Assembly (NCBI GenBank): GCA_903861145.1
Contig: CAIOTH010000118.1
Span: forward strand, 1 to 46,701
Direction of reading: 5' to 3'
DNA: 46,701 nt
Source of the DNA: an uncultured Bacteroidota bacterium
Lineage (GTDB): Bacteria; Bacteroidota; Bacteroidia; Chitinophagales; LD1
A program made the translations under genes and the position numbers. Under the pieces are notes generated by a model. It ran no database searches, was not told the origin of the DNA, and saw only the letters and a list, made by a program, of their open reading frames with translations. Shown piece by piece: positions 8,014 through 16,342 of this stretch (position 1 is the stretch's first letter; the number at the start of each line of letters is the position of its first letter).

Positions 8014-10211
8014 TTCACAATAAATTTAGCATTGAATGAACCAGTTTCTGTTTTTAATTGAACCGTATACATACCTGTTGCGAATTCAGAAACATTAGTC
8101 GAAATTTTTTGTCCATTTAAGGTACCGTTGCTTTCGTGTACTAACTGCCCCAAAGCGTTAAAAATATTGAGTGTGTATACTCCTTCGTTTGCACCAGCCT
8201 CAATAGTTATTTGGTCGGTTGCCGGGTTGGGATATAACTTAATAGCGTTAGCGCTTACTTCATTAACAGGCAGAAACACAATACCGGGATTGACTACGTA
8301 AATCAAAATAGGGTTTTGATAAACCTGACCACCACAATAGTACCAACTGCTTGTGCCCGATGGGTTTTCTGCAATTGCTAAAATATACTGGCCTTCGGGC
8401 GCAGTAACATTATTAGTGGTAAAAGTAATTGGCGAATTATAATCATAGTTAACCGGTAAGCCTTGCGACTCTGTATACGTACCCAACTGCTCCACATAAT
8501 TTCCCTCCAAATCAAGCAATACTGCTTCGTATTGGCCGGTATAAGTAGCGGTGCCATCGTTCAATAAATTTGCGCTTATTGTAGCGGCCGTTCCCTGCAC
8601 CAGGGTAGCTGGCGAAGCCGTTATATTGGAATAGACCGCAATCTCATCCTGCGGTCCTTCAACATGCACAGTTATTGGGTTGGTGTAAGTACTTGCTCCA
8701 ACAAGAGTCCAGGTATTCGCTCCCGTGGTTTGGTAAAATATACCTACGTAATAAAGTCCCGGCACTGTAACGGCCTGTGTGGTATCGGAGAATGTGAGCC
8801 CGCTTACATAATAAGAGCCAACAGGTAATGGTGTGCCATTGGTATTTAATATGTCGCCAATAACCCTGATAAAATTACCCAGCGAGTCAAACAAAACAGC
8901 TGCATATGCGCCGTTAAAGGCACTGGCGCTGTTGTTAATCACATTGGTAGTTACTGTGAAGGTGGTATAAAACGGAATTGGGTTTGGAGTAACAACAGTA
9001 GCTGCGTACAATTCAATACCTGTTGCCGTAACTGTTACATTTAACGGCTGTATACCAATAAGCATCGATTCGTTTTGATCAAAAGTTCCATTGGCATAAG
9101 GCGATGGGTCAAGGGCATCAACACCATAGTATCCGTTGTCAGTACCGTTCCAACCCCAGTTTACGTGAAAATTACCGGTTCCGTCCGAACCATCTAAAAC
9201 AAATGTATGCCCACCATCGGGCCCCGAACCGGCATATTGCACAGGCCTGTTGTTATTCAGCTCGGTTTGTATCAAATTGGTCCAGTCCGCTTCATTGGCG
9301 TAATTGGCTTTAATTAAACCTTGTATGGTTGTGCCGTCATAACCAAAATAAGTAACATAAGCATCCTGGCAGCTTGGTGCATTACCCGTCATGTAGCTCA
9401 AACTCTCATTCGCCTGGTAAGTCATGTTAACTGCAACTCCGCAATCGTACATAATGGTTGCAACATCTGTATTATAAGTAGTTAAACTGTTTGGCATGCT
9501 GGCCCAGTTATAAGTAGTGTTACCAAAATTGGCGCTTAGGCTTCCATAGTTAGAAGTATAAGTGTTAGCTCCGGTTCCATGTGCAGGGTAACCCCAGTAT
9601 TTCATTATTTGCGACATGGCCGTTGCTCCACAACCCGTTGGGCAATGCCCATCGTATCCGTTAGGGCTGGTTGCATCAGCAGGCACCATAGCATTGTAAT
9701 ATTGACCCTGGTCCCACGTTGTGGTTAGTAATGGCGCTACTGCACCACCTGCCCTTAACTGTTTGGTGTTATTGCTAATGTTGTTGTAATAATTATTCCA
9801 TTGTTGGGTGCTGGTTTGTGTAGCCGGTATTTGGTTAACCTTGGCATAAGTAATTTGCTTTTTGTATTTACCAAACCAATCGGCAATTACCGGCGGAGCC
9901 TTTTCAATTACAAACTGCCCCTCGGTGTTGTATCCTAAAATTGGCCTTGTTAAATCATCTGCCGACACCATAACAAACCCATTGTTACCTTCAGCATTAA
10001 ATACATAATAAATCGGTTCGCCGCCGGCCAATCCATTGGTTCCATCGGTATTGACACATTGGTAAGCCAGTGTAAACGTTGCACCGCGCCCCGTTGTTTG
10101 CTTATAAAAATTTTCCGCCACTTGCCTGGCGTAATTTACGTCAACACTTTTTGCAAAAATTGCCGCCGTTGAAAGCGAAAAAGCGATTAGGAGGAGTATA
10201 GTTTTTTTCAT
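8010..10211 (-). CDS. C10 family (streptopain-like) cysteine protease with T9SS sorting domain
   Basis: A secreted cysteine protease of 733 residues when started at the ATG at 10211, chosen because a classic signal peptide (MKKTILLLIAF..., ending IFAKS) begins there; the frame extends to 10292 without such a signal. Residues about 20-130 form the inhibitory propeptide seen in this family. The catalytic domain has the Cys loop CPTGCGATAMSQIMKYWGYP with probable nucleophile C194, and GGHTFVLDG with catalytic H335, followed by FHVNWGWNG. Two beta-sandwich-like regions follow, then a type A sorting domain (KLYPNPATDQ ... FNAKFIVK) for type IX export. Streptopain-type enzymes are made as zymogens and self-activate. 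It heads the 10211-7242 operon. Family and active site are secure; the substrate is not known. Confidence 0.9.
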   Translation of the reverse strand: MKKTILLLIAFSLSTAAIFAKSVDVNYARQVAENFYKQTTGRGATFTLAYQCVNTDGTNGLAGGEPIYYVFNAEGNNGFVMVSADDLTRPILGYNTEGQFVIEKAPPVIADWFGKYKKQITYAKVNQIPATQTSTQQWNNYYNNISNNTKQLRAGGAVAPLLTTTWDQGQYYNAMVPADATSPNGYDGHCPTGCGATAMSQIMKYWGYPAHGTGANTYTSNYGSLSANFGNTTYNWASMPNSLTTYNTDVATIMYDCGVAVNMTYQANESLSYMTGNAPSCQDAYVTYFGYDGTTIQGLIKANYANEADWTNLIQTELNNNRPVQYAGSGPDGGHTFVLDGSDGTGNFHVNWGWNGTDNGYYGVDALDPSPYANGTFDQNESMLIGIQPLNVTVTATGIELYAATVVTPNPIPFYTTFTVTTNVINNSASAFNGAYAAVLFDSLGNFIRVIGDILNTNGTPLPVGSYYVSGLTFSDTTQAVTVPGLYYVGIFYQTTGANTWTLVGASTYTNPITVHVEGPQDEIAVYSNITASPATLVQGTAATISANLLNDGTATYTGQYEAVLLDLEGNYVEQLGTYTESQGLPVNYDYNSPITFTTNNVTAPEGQYILAIAENPSGTSSWYYCGGQVYQNPILIYVVNPGIVFLPVNEVSANAIKLYPNPATDQITIEAGANEGVYTLNIFNALGQLVHESNGTLNGQKISTNVSEFATGMYTVQLKTETGSFNAKFIVK

Positions 10212-10302
10212 AGTCGTATATTTTAAATAAGAATCGGATTCAAGGTAAATAAAATATTTTTCACACAAAAATTTTAAGCCACTTGAAATCAAGCCATGAC
10301 TT

Positions 10303-10324
10303 TAAGTGCCATATAAGGCACTTA
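10303..10324. promoter_or_regulatory. Inverted repeat between divergent protease and ferredoxin genes
   Basis: TAAGTGCC (10303-10310) and GGCACTTA (10317-10324) form a perfect 8-bp inverted repeat with a 6-nt spacer. A further half-site-like TGCACTTAA lies at 10328-10336, and a short palindrome CTTGAAATCAAG at 10283-10294. The position between two divergent genes suits an operator; no T-run follows, so a terminator is less likely. No matching regulator is visible. Confidence 0.4.
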
Positions 10325-10382
10325 TTTGCACTTAATTAGAATATTTGGCAGGTCCGTTCGTCGTCTAAAAAAACATCCCATT

Positions 10383-10679
10383 ATGGCCACCCCAGCAATT
10401 GATTGCCGCGAACCCGAAATTATGAAGCCACTTATTAAACTTGGCAAATGTGAAGGCGCCGGTGATTGCGCCGAAGTTTGTCCCTATGAGGTTTTTGAAA
10501 TAAGAAAAGCCACTGAAGCCGAGCGGGCCGGTTTCAATTTGAAGGAACGCATTAAATCATTTGTGCACGGCCACAAAAAAGGATTTGTGGTTAAAGCAAA
10601 TCAATGCCATGCCTGTGGCCTATGCGTTAAGGCCTGCCCGGAAAAAGCAATTAAACTAGTACGGTATTTAGAAAGTTAA
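10383..10679 (+). CDS. Ferredoxin-type protein with two Fe-S cluster motifs
   Basis: A small 98-residue electron-transfer protein, starting at the ATG at 10383 (MATPAID); the frame runs back to 10326 but the added residues are not ferredoxin-like. The second motif is canonical (CHACGLCVKACP). The first is CEGAGDCAEVCP, where the second Cys of CxxCxxCxxxCP is Ala. By analogy with seven-iron ferredoxins this site would hold a [3Fe-4S] cluster or use another ligand. Between the motifs lies an insert of about 40 residues containing a basic helix (KERIKSFVHGHKKG). The gene is divergent from the C10 protease and its stop overlaps the stop of the desaturase gene on the other strand. Partner enzymes are unknown. 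Confidence 0.82.
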   Translation: MATPAIDCREPEIMKPLIKLGKCEGAGDCAEVCPYEVFEIRKATEAERAGFNLKERIKSFVHGHKKGFVVKANQCHACGLCVKACPEKAIKLVRYLES

Positions 10680-11716
10680 GCCTGTGCAGCTTTTCTCAGC
10701 CTTTTATACTCGCTGAAAGAAACCATTTTTTGGCGTTGTGCATCCCATAAATTGGCGCGTACCGTTTTAAGGCTTTCCCAAAAGTTGATAACATTGGTAT
10801 GCTTCTCAAAAACGGGGTTTTCGCGGTTGCAGATAGGCAGATTATAATTTGGAATAGCCGGTGACAAATGGTGAATGTGGTGAAAACCGATGTTACCGGT
10901 TAGCCATTGAAACACCAAAGGTAATTTATAATAGGTGCTTCCCTTAACGGCCGATACCACGTAATTCCAATTGTCTTTCCCACTTTTATAAATGTGCTCG
11001 TACTGATGCTGAATGTAAAAGAACCACAAAGCATAAGCGCCAAAAAACATAAGGTTAACAAACTGCACAACCAAAAAGCGGGTTGGCCCCAACAGCCACG
11101 CAAAAAAAGCATACACGCCAATAAACATAATGTTGCTTATGGTTACGCTCCTTCTTACCTGCTTAAAGTAATCAGTCTTTAAAAAAGCAAAGCGGTTATA
11201 AATTACTACATAAATAAACCCGCCTATCGTAAACAGGTAAAACGGGTTACGGTAAATTCTGTACCAGATTTTTTGCTTAATCGTAAGCGCAGAGTATTGA
11301 TCGGTAGTTAAGCACTCAATATCTCCAATATCGCTGTATTCTAACTGGCCATTATGCGCGTGGTGAAAGCTGTGCGATTTGGCCCAGTATTGGTAGGGTA
11401 TAAAGGTAAGCACACTGCAAATGGTGCCAATTATATCATTGGCAGTTTGGTTTTTGGTAAACGAACGGTGCCCACAATCGTGCTGAATAATAAAAATACG
11501 GCCCAAAATCAAACCATTCAAAATGGCAAGGGCAACAGATGCCACAACTGACTTATCGAATAAATAAAATTGTAGCGCCAGCAAACCCAGGTAAAAGCTA
11601 AAGCTATTGGCTATTTGAATGACAGCCTTTTTGGTGTTCGGAATTTGATACTTTTTTAAGGTGATATTCCAGTTCTTCAAATCTTCGAGTAATTGCTCTT
11701 TGCTGAACGAGTTCAT
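10676..11716 (-). CDS. Membrane fatty acid desaturase
   Basis: An integral membrane, di-iron, O2-dependent acyl desaturase of 346 residues. The three histidine boxes are present: HDCGH (79-83), HSFHH (115-119) and HHIHH (279-283), plus QHQYEH before the last. Hydrophobic segments between the boxes fit the usual four-helix arrangement. The start is the ATG at 11716 (MNSFSKEQ): the longer TTG start at 11743 would sit inside a perfect -7 box, TACCTTTG at 11748-11741. The family introduces cis double bonds into lipid-bound or CoA-bound acyl chains for membrane fluidity; the position of the double bond cannot be told. The tail-to-tail ferredoxin could be an electron donor, which is inference only. 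Confidence 0.88.
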   Translation of the reverse strand: MNSFSKEQLLEDLKNWNITLKKYQIPNTKKAVIQIANSFSFYLGLLALQFYLFDKSVVASVALAILNGLILGRIFIIQHDCGHRSFTKNQTANDIIGTICSVLTFIPYQYWAKSHSFHHAHNGQLEYSDIGDIECLTTDQYSALTIKQKIWYRIYRNPFYLFTIGGFIYVVIYNRFAFLKTDYFKQVRRSVTISNIMFIGVYAFFAWLLGPTRFLVVQFVNLMFFGAYALWFFYIQHQYEHIYKSGKDNWNYVVSAVKGSTYYKLPLVFQWLTGNIGFHHIHHLSPAIPNYNLPICNRENPVFEKHTNVINFWESLKTVRANLWDAQRQKMVSFSEYKRLRKAAQA

Positions 11717-11740
11717 GATAAGTGTTATTTTAAAGGACGC

Positions 11741-11748
11741 CAAAGGTA
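11741..11748 (-). promoter_or_regulatory. -7 promoter element of desaturase gene
   Basis: The minus strand reads TACCTTTG, an exact match to the Bacteroidota -7 consensus TAnnTTTG, ending 24 bases before the chosen ATG. No clear TTG lies 19 nt upstream, so the -33 half is weak. It excludes the longer start at 11743. Confidence 0.5.
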
Positions 11749-11906
11749 CGGTTTAAATGACTTAAACAGTTCCTTTTAACTAAATAAGCCTTTAATTTTG
11801 GCAATTATTTGGAATCCCTCTTTTTACCACTCAAAAACGATGGTTTAACCTGGCGGAAACGCCTGCAACTGGAGGCTGTATAGCTTACTTTCCTTAAATT
11901 TCGGCC

Positions 11907-13094
11907 ATGAATGAATCGCCCGACGAGCTGAGGCTCACCGCCAAAGCAATTTACGGACTTGAAGAAGTGCTGTCTTTTGAGCTTAAAAAACTAGGCGCCC
12001 GCGATATTGAACTGCATAACCGCGCCGTTAGCTTTACCGGCGATAAAGGGCTTATTTACAAGTGCAATTTACACTTGCGCACCGCCCTGCGTATTTTGGT
12101 GCCCATCGAAAAATTTGAAGTGCAGGACGAGCAAGGCCTATATGACGGCATTAAAGCAATTGATTGGGAACTATACATGGGGGTAGATGATACCCTCGGA
12201 ATTGATTGCGTGCTAAATACCCCTCTTTTCACACATTCCCTTTTTATCGCCCAAAAAGCCAAAGATGCCATAGCTGACCAGTTTCGCGACCGGCACAATA
12301 AACGTCCCAGCGTTGACCTGGCCAAACCTACGTTACGTATTCACCTTCATATTTACAACAACGTATGTAGCGTTGCCCTCGATAGTTCAGGCGAGAGTTT
12401 GCACAAGCGTGGTTACCGCAGCCAGGTTAATCTGGCGCCAATGAACGAAGTACTGGCTGCTGGTTTGGTTTTGTTAAGTGGGTGGAACCGTAGCAGCAAT
12501 TTAATTGATCCGATGTGTGGCTCGGGTACCATTTTAATTGAAGCTGCGCTTATCGCTGCAAACATACCACCGGGCTACTACAAAGATGATTTTGGCTTTA
12601 TGCGCTGGAACCGCTTTCTGGCTTATGACCCCGAATTATGGCAAAGGATTTACGATGCTGCGATCGACCGCATTGTTGAAGTTAGTCCTCGCATTTACGG
12701 CGGCGAGATTTCGCATAACGTTGCGCGCAAAGCAAAGGAGAATGTAAAGCTTGCGAAGGTTGAGGATATGGTGCAAATACGCGAATGTGCAATGGAAGAT
12801 TTCGAGGCACCGGAAGGCGGTGGGGTTGTAATTATGAACCCACCATACGGCGAACGTATGGATAAGCAGGACAGCAACGAGTTATACGCCAGCATGGGCG
12901 ATACCTTTAAAAAACGATTTACCGGTTACGATTGCTGGATCATCAGCTCAAACATGGAAGCCTTAAAATATGTCGGCCTCAAATCATCGCGCCGCATACC
13001 GGTGGCTAACGGGCATTTAGAATGTCGCTTTGTAAAGTACGAAATGTATAGCGGCACCAAACGGGTTTTTAAGGATAAAACGGAGGAAGAGTAG
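11907..13094 (+). CDS. rlmL: THUMP-domain class I rRNA (guanine-N2) methyltransferase, RlmL-like
   Basis: A 395-residue SAM-dependent RNA methyltransferase. The N-terminal part (about 10-155) is a ferredoxin-like/THUMP RNA-binding region beginning LTAKAIYGLEEVL. The catalytic domain carries the SAM-binding motif DPMCGSGT (201-208) and the catalytic NPPYGER motif (311-317), typical of N2-guanine or adenine N-methylation. Length and layout match the N-terminal half of E. coli RlmL, which makes m2G2445 in 23S rRNA; the second RlmK half of the enterobacterial fusion is absent. The symbol is by homology of layout; the exact target base is inferred. A TAAATTTC -7-like box ends only 4 nt before the ATG. 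It is a single gene, convergent with the patatin gene. Confidence 0.83.
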   Translation: MNESPDELRLTAKAIYGLEEVLSFELKKLGARDIELHNRAVSFTGDKGLIYKCNLHLRTALRILVPIEKFEVQDEQGLYDGIKAIDWELYMGVDDTLGIDCVLNTPLFTHSLFIAQKAKDAIADQFRDRHNKRPSVDLAKPTLRIHLHIYNNVCSVALDSSGESLHKRGYRSQVNLAPMNEVLAAGLVLLSGWNRSSNLIDPMCGSGTILIEAALIAANIPPGYYKDDFGFMRWNRFLAYDPELWQRIYDAAIDRIVEVSPRIYGGEISHNVARKAKENVKLAKVEDMVQIRECAMEDFEAPEGGGVVIMNPPYGERMDKQDSNELYASMGDTFKKRFTGYDCWIISSNMEALKYVGLKSSRRIPVANGHLECRFVKYEMYSGTKRVFKDKTEEE

Positions 13095-13302
13095 GCCTCC
13101 ATCCTAATGCCGATTATTTTGGAAAATGTCGGGAATTTCAAGGGGGGGTGGACACTTTAAAAATGTCATATAATTGATTATCAATGTTTTATGCTAATTT
13201 AGGGGCCCAAATGACCACCACCCTTGTTATTGACATTGAACCCGCTAACCCATATCATCCATGTTATACGAAATGAATGGTTTGGCATTTTTCCTTACAA
13301 AA

Positions 13303-15540
13303 CTATTGCGCCAGCAACATTTTCAATTTATTAAACGCGGCTATATTGTTCCCCCTGCCTAACGATTTGATAATATCGTTTTTATCGCGCAGGGTAAGGT
13401 GCATACTCATTGCAGCCTTTTCATCTTCCTTATCTGCCGTATATTCAAATAATACGAAGGTCAGTTTGCCCCGCAACTCATCGTCTATATAATTCAGTTT
13501 TTGGTCAATCAAAAAATCCTGCATTCTATCCATGTTACTGTAAACGGTTCCAATGGGATCTGAGAAGCGTGACAAAAACGTTGTTTGCATTTGCTCTTCT
13601 GGTTCGCCCTGCTTTTCCGAGTCGCGTATTTCAATCACTACCACTCCACGCGTGTTTTTATTAATCCACTCTTTAAAAGTTTGTAAAAATCTAAAGGTTG
13701 GTTCAATACCGTTATCATCCAGGGCCCCGCCATCCATTACGTAGGTTGGCGGATTGGTAGGCAGCACTGGGTTAGGAAGAATAAAAGGGAAAGTGGCATC
13801 CATACGCATGGCCGATGTCACCAGTAAATTACCGCCATCCTGCTTTTCAAAAAACTTGCAAAAGTCGATGCCATCAATAGCCAGCTGATTGCCCTCGGCA
13901 TTTTTACCAAAAGGCCGCATTAAAAACGATACCGGCTGCGGACTTATAAAAAACCGCCGGCTGTCGTTCATTACCGTGGTGTAATAAATCAGCATCGGTA
14001 TTTTTGCCTTGTACTCGGCGTCTTTATAATCGTTAATGGTTTTGTCGAACCTTAAATTGGTGTTGCGGCAATAAAACTTCTCAAAAACACAACCCCGGTC
14101 TTGCAAATACTGGTAATTACCCAGCTTAAACTTGTGTAATGGCACTAGCCCGTCGTTACTCAGTATTGAAATAGCAATAGGGTTCAGCAAATCTTTAGCT
14201 ACGTTAAATGCATATTGCCTGTCGCGTATATTGACAGGAAAACCTTCCTTCTTTTGTAAAAACAACTCACGCAAATAAGTAGTGCCAAACATACCCCCTG
14301 ATGCGCCTGAAATCAGGAAAGTTTTATCCAGTAATTTGCCACCCGCCAGGCTATCGCAGTTTTGCAGTACCGACATAACAAACATACCCGAGCGCAAGCC
14401 ACCCCCACTAACATTAATAAAATATAGAATTGGCTTTTTGTTGGGGTCAACAGGGTCTGCATTTTTTGCCTTCCAGTTTTCAAATATGCCGGTTACGTAT
14501 TTTTTATCCTTCTCTATAATTGAATCAGTTGAAATTGCCCTGAATCTCTCCAGGTTATAGGACGCTTTCTCCGTTTTGTAATTAATACCATAAACCGTGC
14601 TTTGCAAGCCGAACAAATCGTACTTGGTTAGCTGATTGGCAACCACTAAAAAAACAATAATTGCTGTTGCGCCCCAACCACCTGTCCAGTATAAAAACAT
14701 ACCAAACAGCGAAATCAGCACACACAAAAACAAGAATGCACTGGCAGCCGTTGGAAACTGGAAGAAAGGATTTTCAATCAAAAAACCAGTGGCAATAAGC
14801 GCGGCAAAAGCAAATACAAACGCCACAAAAGCATTCCAGTGATGGCTTCTAAAAACCAGTTGATATAAGCGTGGATCGTAGTTCTCAACTGTCCGGGTAT
14901 GCCGAACACTAAAGGTATTGGTAATATAGTAATCAACCCGGTTAGGATTTACCGGTTCAAGGCCGTCACTAAAATGTACCCTTCTAACGGCTATTTTACT
15001 TCTTATTTTTTTCTTATTCCCCTCTAAAACGCTACCAACGTTTTTGTTGGTAAGGCTAAAATAAACAGCAGCAACAAGTATTATAAACACAAATCCTGCA
15101 GTAAAACCCAATAGGTCCGATATTATTAAAGCATAGCTTTTAAACTCATTATGAACTTGAAATAAAACAATAGCTGTAAAGTAGGAAATAATAAATGCCA
15201 GCGGAATAATAGAGTTATTAATAAAAAACATACCCAAGGGATACCGCAGGCTGGCCATAAACGGAAACCGCCAGCTATGTAAAATATACATCACTATGTT
15301 CCATGTAACAAACAAAGCTCCGAAGCCTAACCCCACTATAGCAAAGCTCAAATAGTCTACCTGCCCAAGGTATTCTGGGTCAAGCCAAATGGCCGGCAGC
15401 CCTATGCGCACACCAAATTTACCTACTATAACAATGGTTAAAAATATCCAGAAGGCAAGCAAAAACTGCTGCCGCTTAAACGATAGCAGCAATAGCTGAA
15501 TAGGGAATGAATAGTATATTTCCTTAAGTGTTTTTCCCAT
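13303..15540 (-). CDS. Polytopic membrane protein with cytosolic patatin-like phospholipase domain
   Basis: A 745-residue protein. The first half has about seven hydrophobic segments (about 24-40, 64-88, 102-126, 138-162, 236-255, 268-302), the last two thirds of a helix bundle being interrupted by a polar loop. The second half is a patatin-like lipase: the oxyanion-hole motif GGGLRSG (379-385), nucleophile elbow GASGG with S414, and catalytic DGG with D603 are all present, so the Ser-Asp dyad looks intact. Patatin enzymes release fatty acids from phospholipids or other acyl esters. The long membrane-spanning N-terminus is unusual compared with soluble bacterial patatins such as ExoU. It is alone on the minus strand, 113 bases downstream of nothing obvious on its own strand. 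The substrate is unknown. Confidence 0.85.
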   Translation of the reverse strand: MGKTLKEIYYSFPIQLLLLSFKRQQFLLAFWIFLTIVIVGKFGVRIGLPAIWLDPEYLGQVDYLSFAIVGLGFGALFVTWNIVMYILHSWRFPFMASLRYPLGMFFINNSIIPLAFIISYFTAIVLFQVHNEFKSYALIISDLLGFTAGFVFIILVAAVYFSLTNKNVGSVLEGNKKKIRSKIAVRRVHFSDGLEPVNPNRVDYYITNTFSVRHTRTVENYDPRLYQLVFRSHHWNAFVAFVFAFAALIATGFLIENPFFQFPTAASAFLFLCVLISLFGMFLYWTGGWGATAIIVFLVVANQLTKYDLFGLQSTVYGINYKTEKASYNLERFRAISTDSIIEKDKKYVTGIFENWKAKNADPVDPNKKPILYFINVSGGGLRSGMFVMSVLQNCDSLAGGKLLDKTFLISGASGGMFGTTYLRELFLQKKEGFPVNIRDRQYAFNVAKDLLNPIAISILSNDGLVPLHKFKLGNYQYLQDRGCVFEKFYCRNTNLRFDKTINDYKDAEYKAKIPMLIYYTTVMNDSRRFFISPQPVSFLMRPFGKNAEGNQLAIDGIDFCKFFEKQDGGNLLVTSAMRMDATFPFILPNPVLPTNPPTYVMDGGALDDNGIEPTFRFLQTFKEWINKNTRGVVVIEIRDSEKQGEPEEQMQTTFLSRFSDPIGTVYSNMDRMQDFLIDQKLNYIDDELRGKLTFVLFEYTADKEDEKAAMSMHLTLRDKNDIIKSLGRGNNIAAFNKLKMLLAQ

Positions 15541-15653
15541 GATATAATTGCAAACTCAATTTACTACAATCACTTGCGCCAGCGGCACAAAGTTGAAACA
15601 AATCAACTTCAGGGGAATTGGCTGTTTAGCCTATGGTACATTAAACTGGCAAA

Positions 15654-16253
15654 CTAATTCTTTATATCAGTCAGCACCATAGTCCAGCCAAGGTCAAGTT
15701 TATAAATGAGGGGAAATTTAAGCGATTCTAAAACGTCAATCGTGCGTTTCGGGTTTCCACCTTCCAGTTCCCAACCCGATAAACTTACGCCGGTGCCATT
15801 TAGGGTAAAGTTAAACACACTCATAGTATTGCCCATTACGGTTACAGTATCACTGGCACCATTAATTTTTACTGAGGTTTGCGCGGCGCCTGTAACATCG
15901 GTGCACACCTGCTTGCTTACCCATAAAGATGTTTCCTTATCTAATTTGTTGTCGCTCCCGTTAAAAACGTTTGAAAATGCTTTGGCAGTTGAGATGGCGC
16001 TGTTACTCATAGTAACGCTCCCGCTCTTATTATCCGGGTCGCTGGTTTTCCAGGAAAAGGACACCTCATCTCCAAGCTTTTTTATGGTAACAACCATCTT
16101 AAAATTTTTCTCTTTGGCAGTTACGTCGTAGGTTAATTGTACGCCCGGCTTCATGGCCTTTTCATAATCGTCAAGTTCGGCAAGATCCTGGGCATTAATA
16201 TGTAAAGCACACAAGCAGAAAAACGAGATGAGAACAGCATATATTTTTTGCAT
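15654..16253 (-). CDS. Secreted protein of unknown function
   Basis: A protein of 199 residues beginning at the ATG at 16253 (MQKIYAVLISF), which opens a clear signal peptide ending HINAQ. An upstream in-frame start at 16274 falls inside an exact -7 promoter box and is rejected. The mature part is beta-strand rich (VQLTYDVTAKEKNFKMVVTI, VSFSWKTSD), with one Cys, and suggests a single periplasmic or surface beta-sandwich/barrel-like domain of the DUF3108-like kind; I cannot name a family. It lies downstream of the beta-helix lipoprotein-radA strand block but with its own promoter, so is probably transcribed alone. Confidence 0.68.
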   Translation of the reverse strand: MQKIYAVLISFFCLCALHINAQDLAELDDYEKAMKPGVQLTYDVTAKEKNFKMVVTIKKLGDEVSFSWKTSDPDNKSGSVTMSNSAISTAKAFSNVFNGSDNKLDKETSLWVSKQVCTDVTGAAQTSVKINGASDTVTVMGNTMSVFNFTLNGTGVSLSGWELEGGNPKRTIDVLESLKFPLIYKLDLGWTMVLTDIKN

Positions 16254-16271
16254 AGGTATGTAGCTTATTTC

Positions 16272-16279
16272 CAAAGGTA
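16272..16279 (-). promoter_or_regulatory. -7 promoter element of secreted protein gene
   Basis: The minus strand reads TACCTTTG, an exact TAnnTTTG match, 18 bases before the ATG at 16253. No good -33 TTG is seen at the expected distance. It supports the downstream start. Confidence 0.5.
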
Positions 16280-16342
16280 ATAAGCTGAATGAGAAAATGG
16301 AAAATGAATAGTTATTGATTTTTCAGCAGCAGGATCGCGCTA

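Noticed and set aside
13211-13276. Possible 21-codon ORF (MTTTLVIDI...) in the rlmL-patatin gap
   Set aside because: Too short, no family resemblance and only a weak TAATTTAG-like box upstream; could be chance. The gap also holds a short ATTGAT/ATCAAT palindrome (13173-13185) with no clear meaning.
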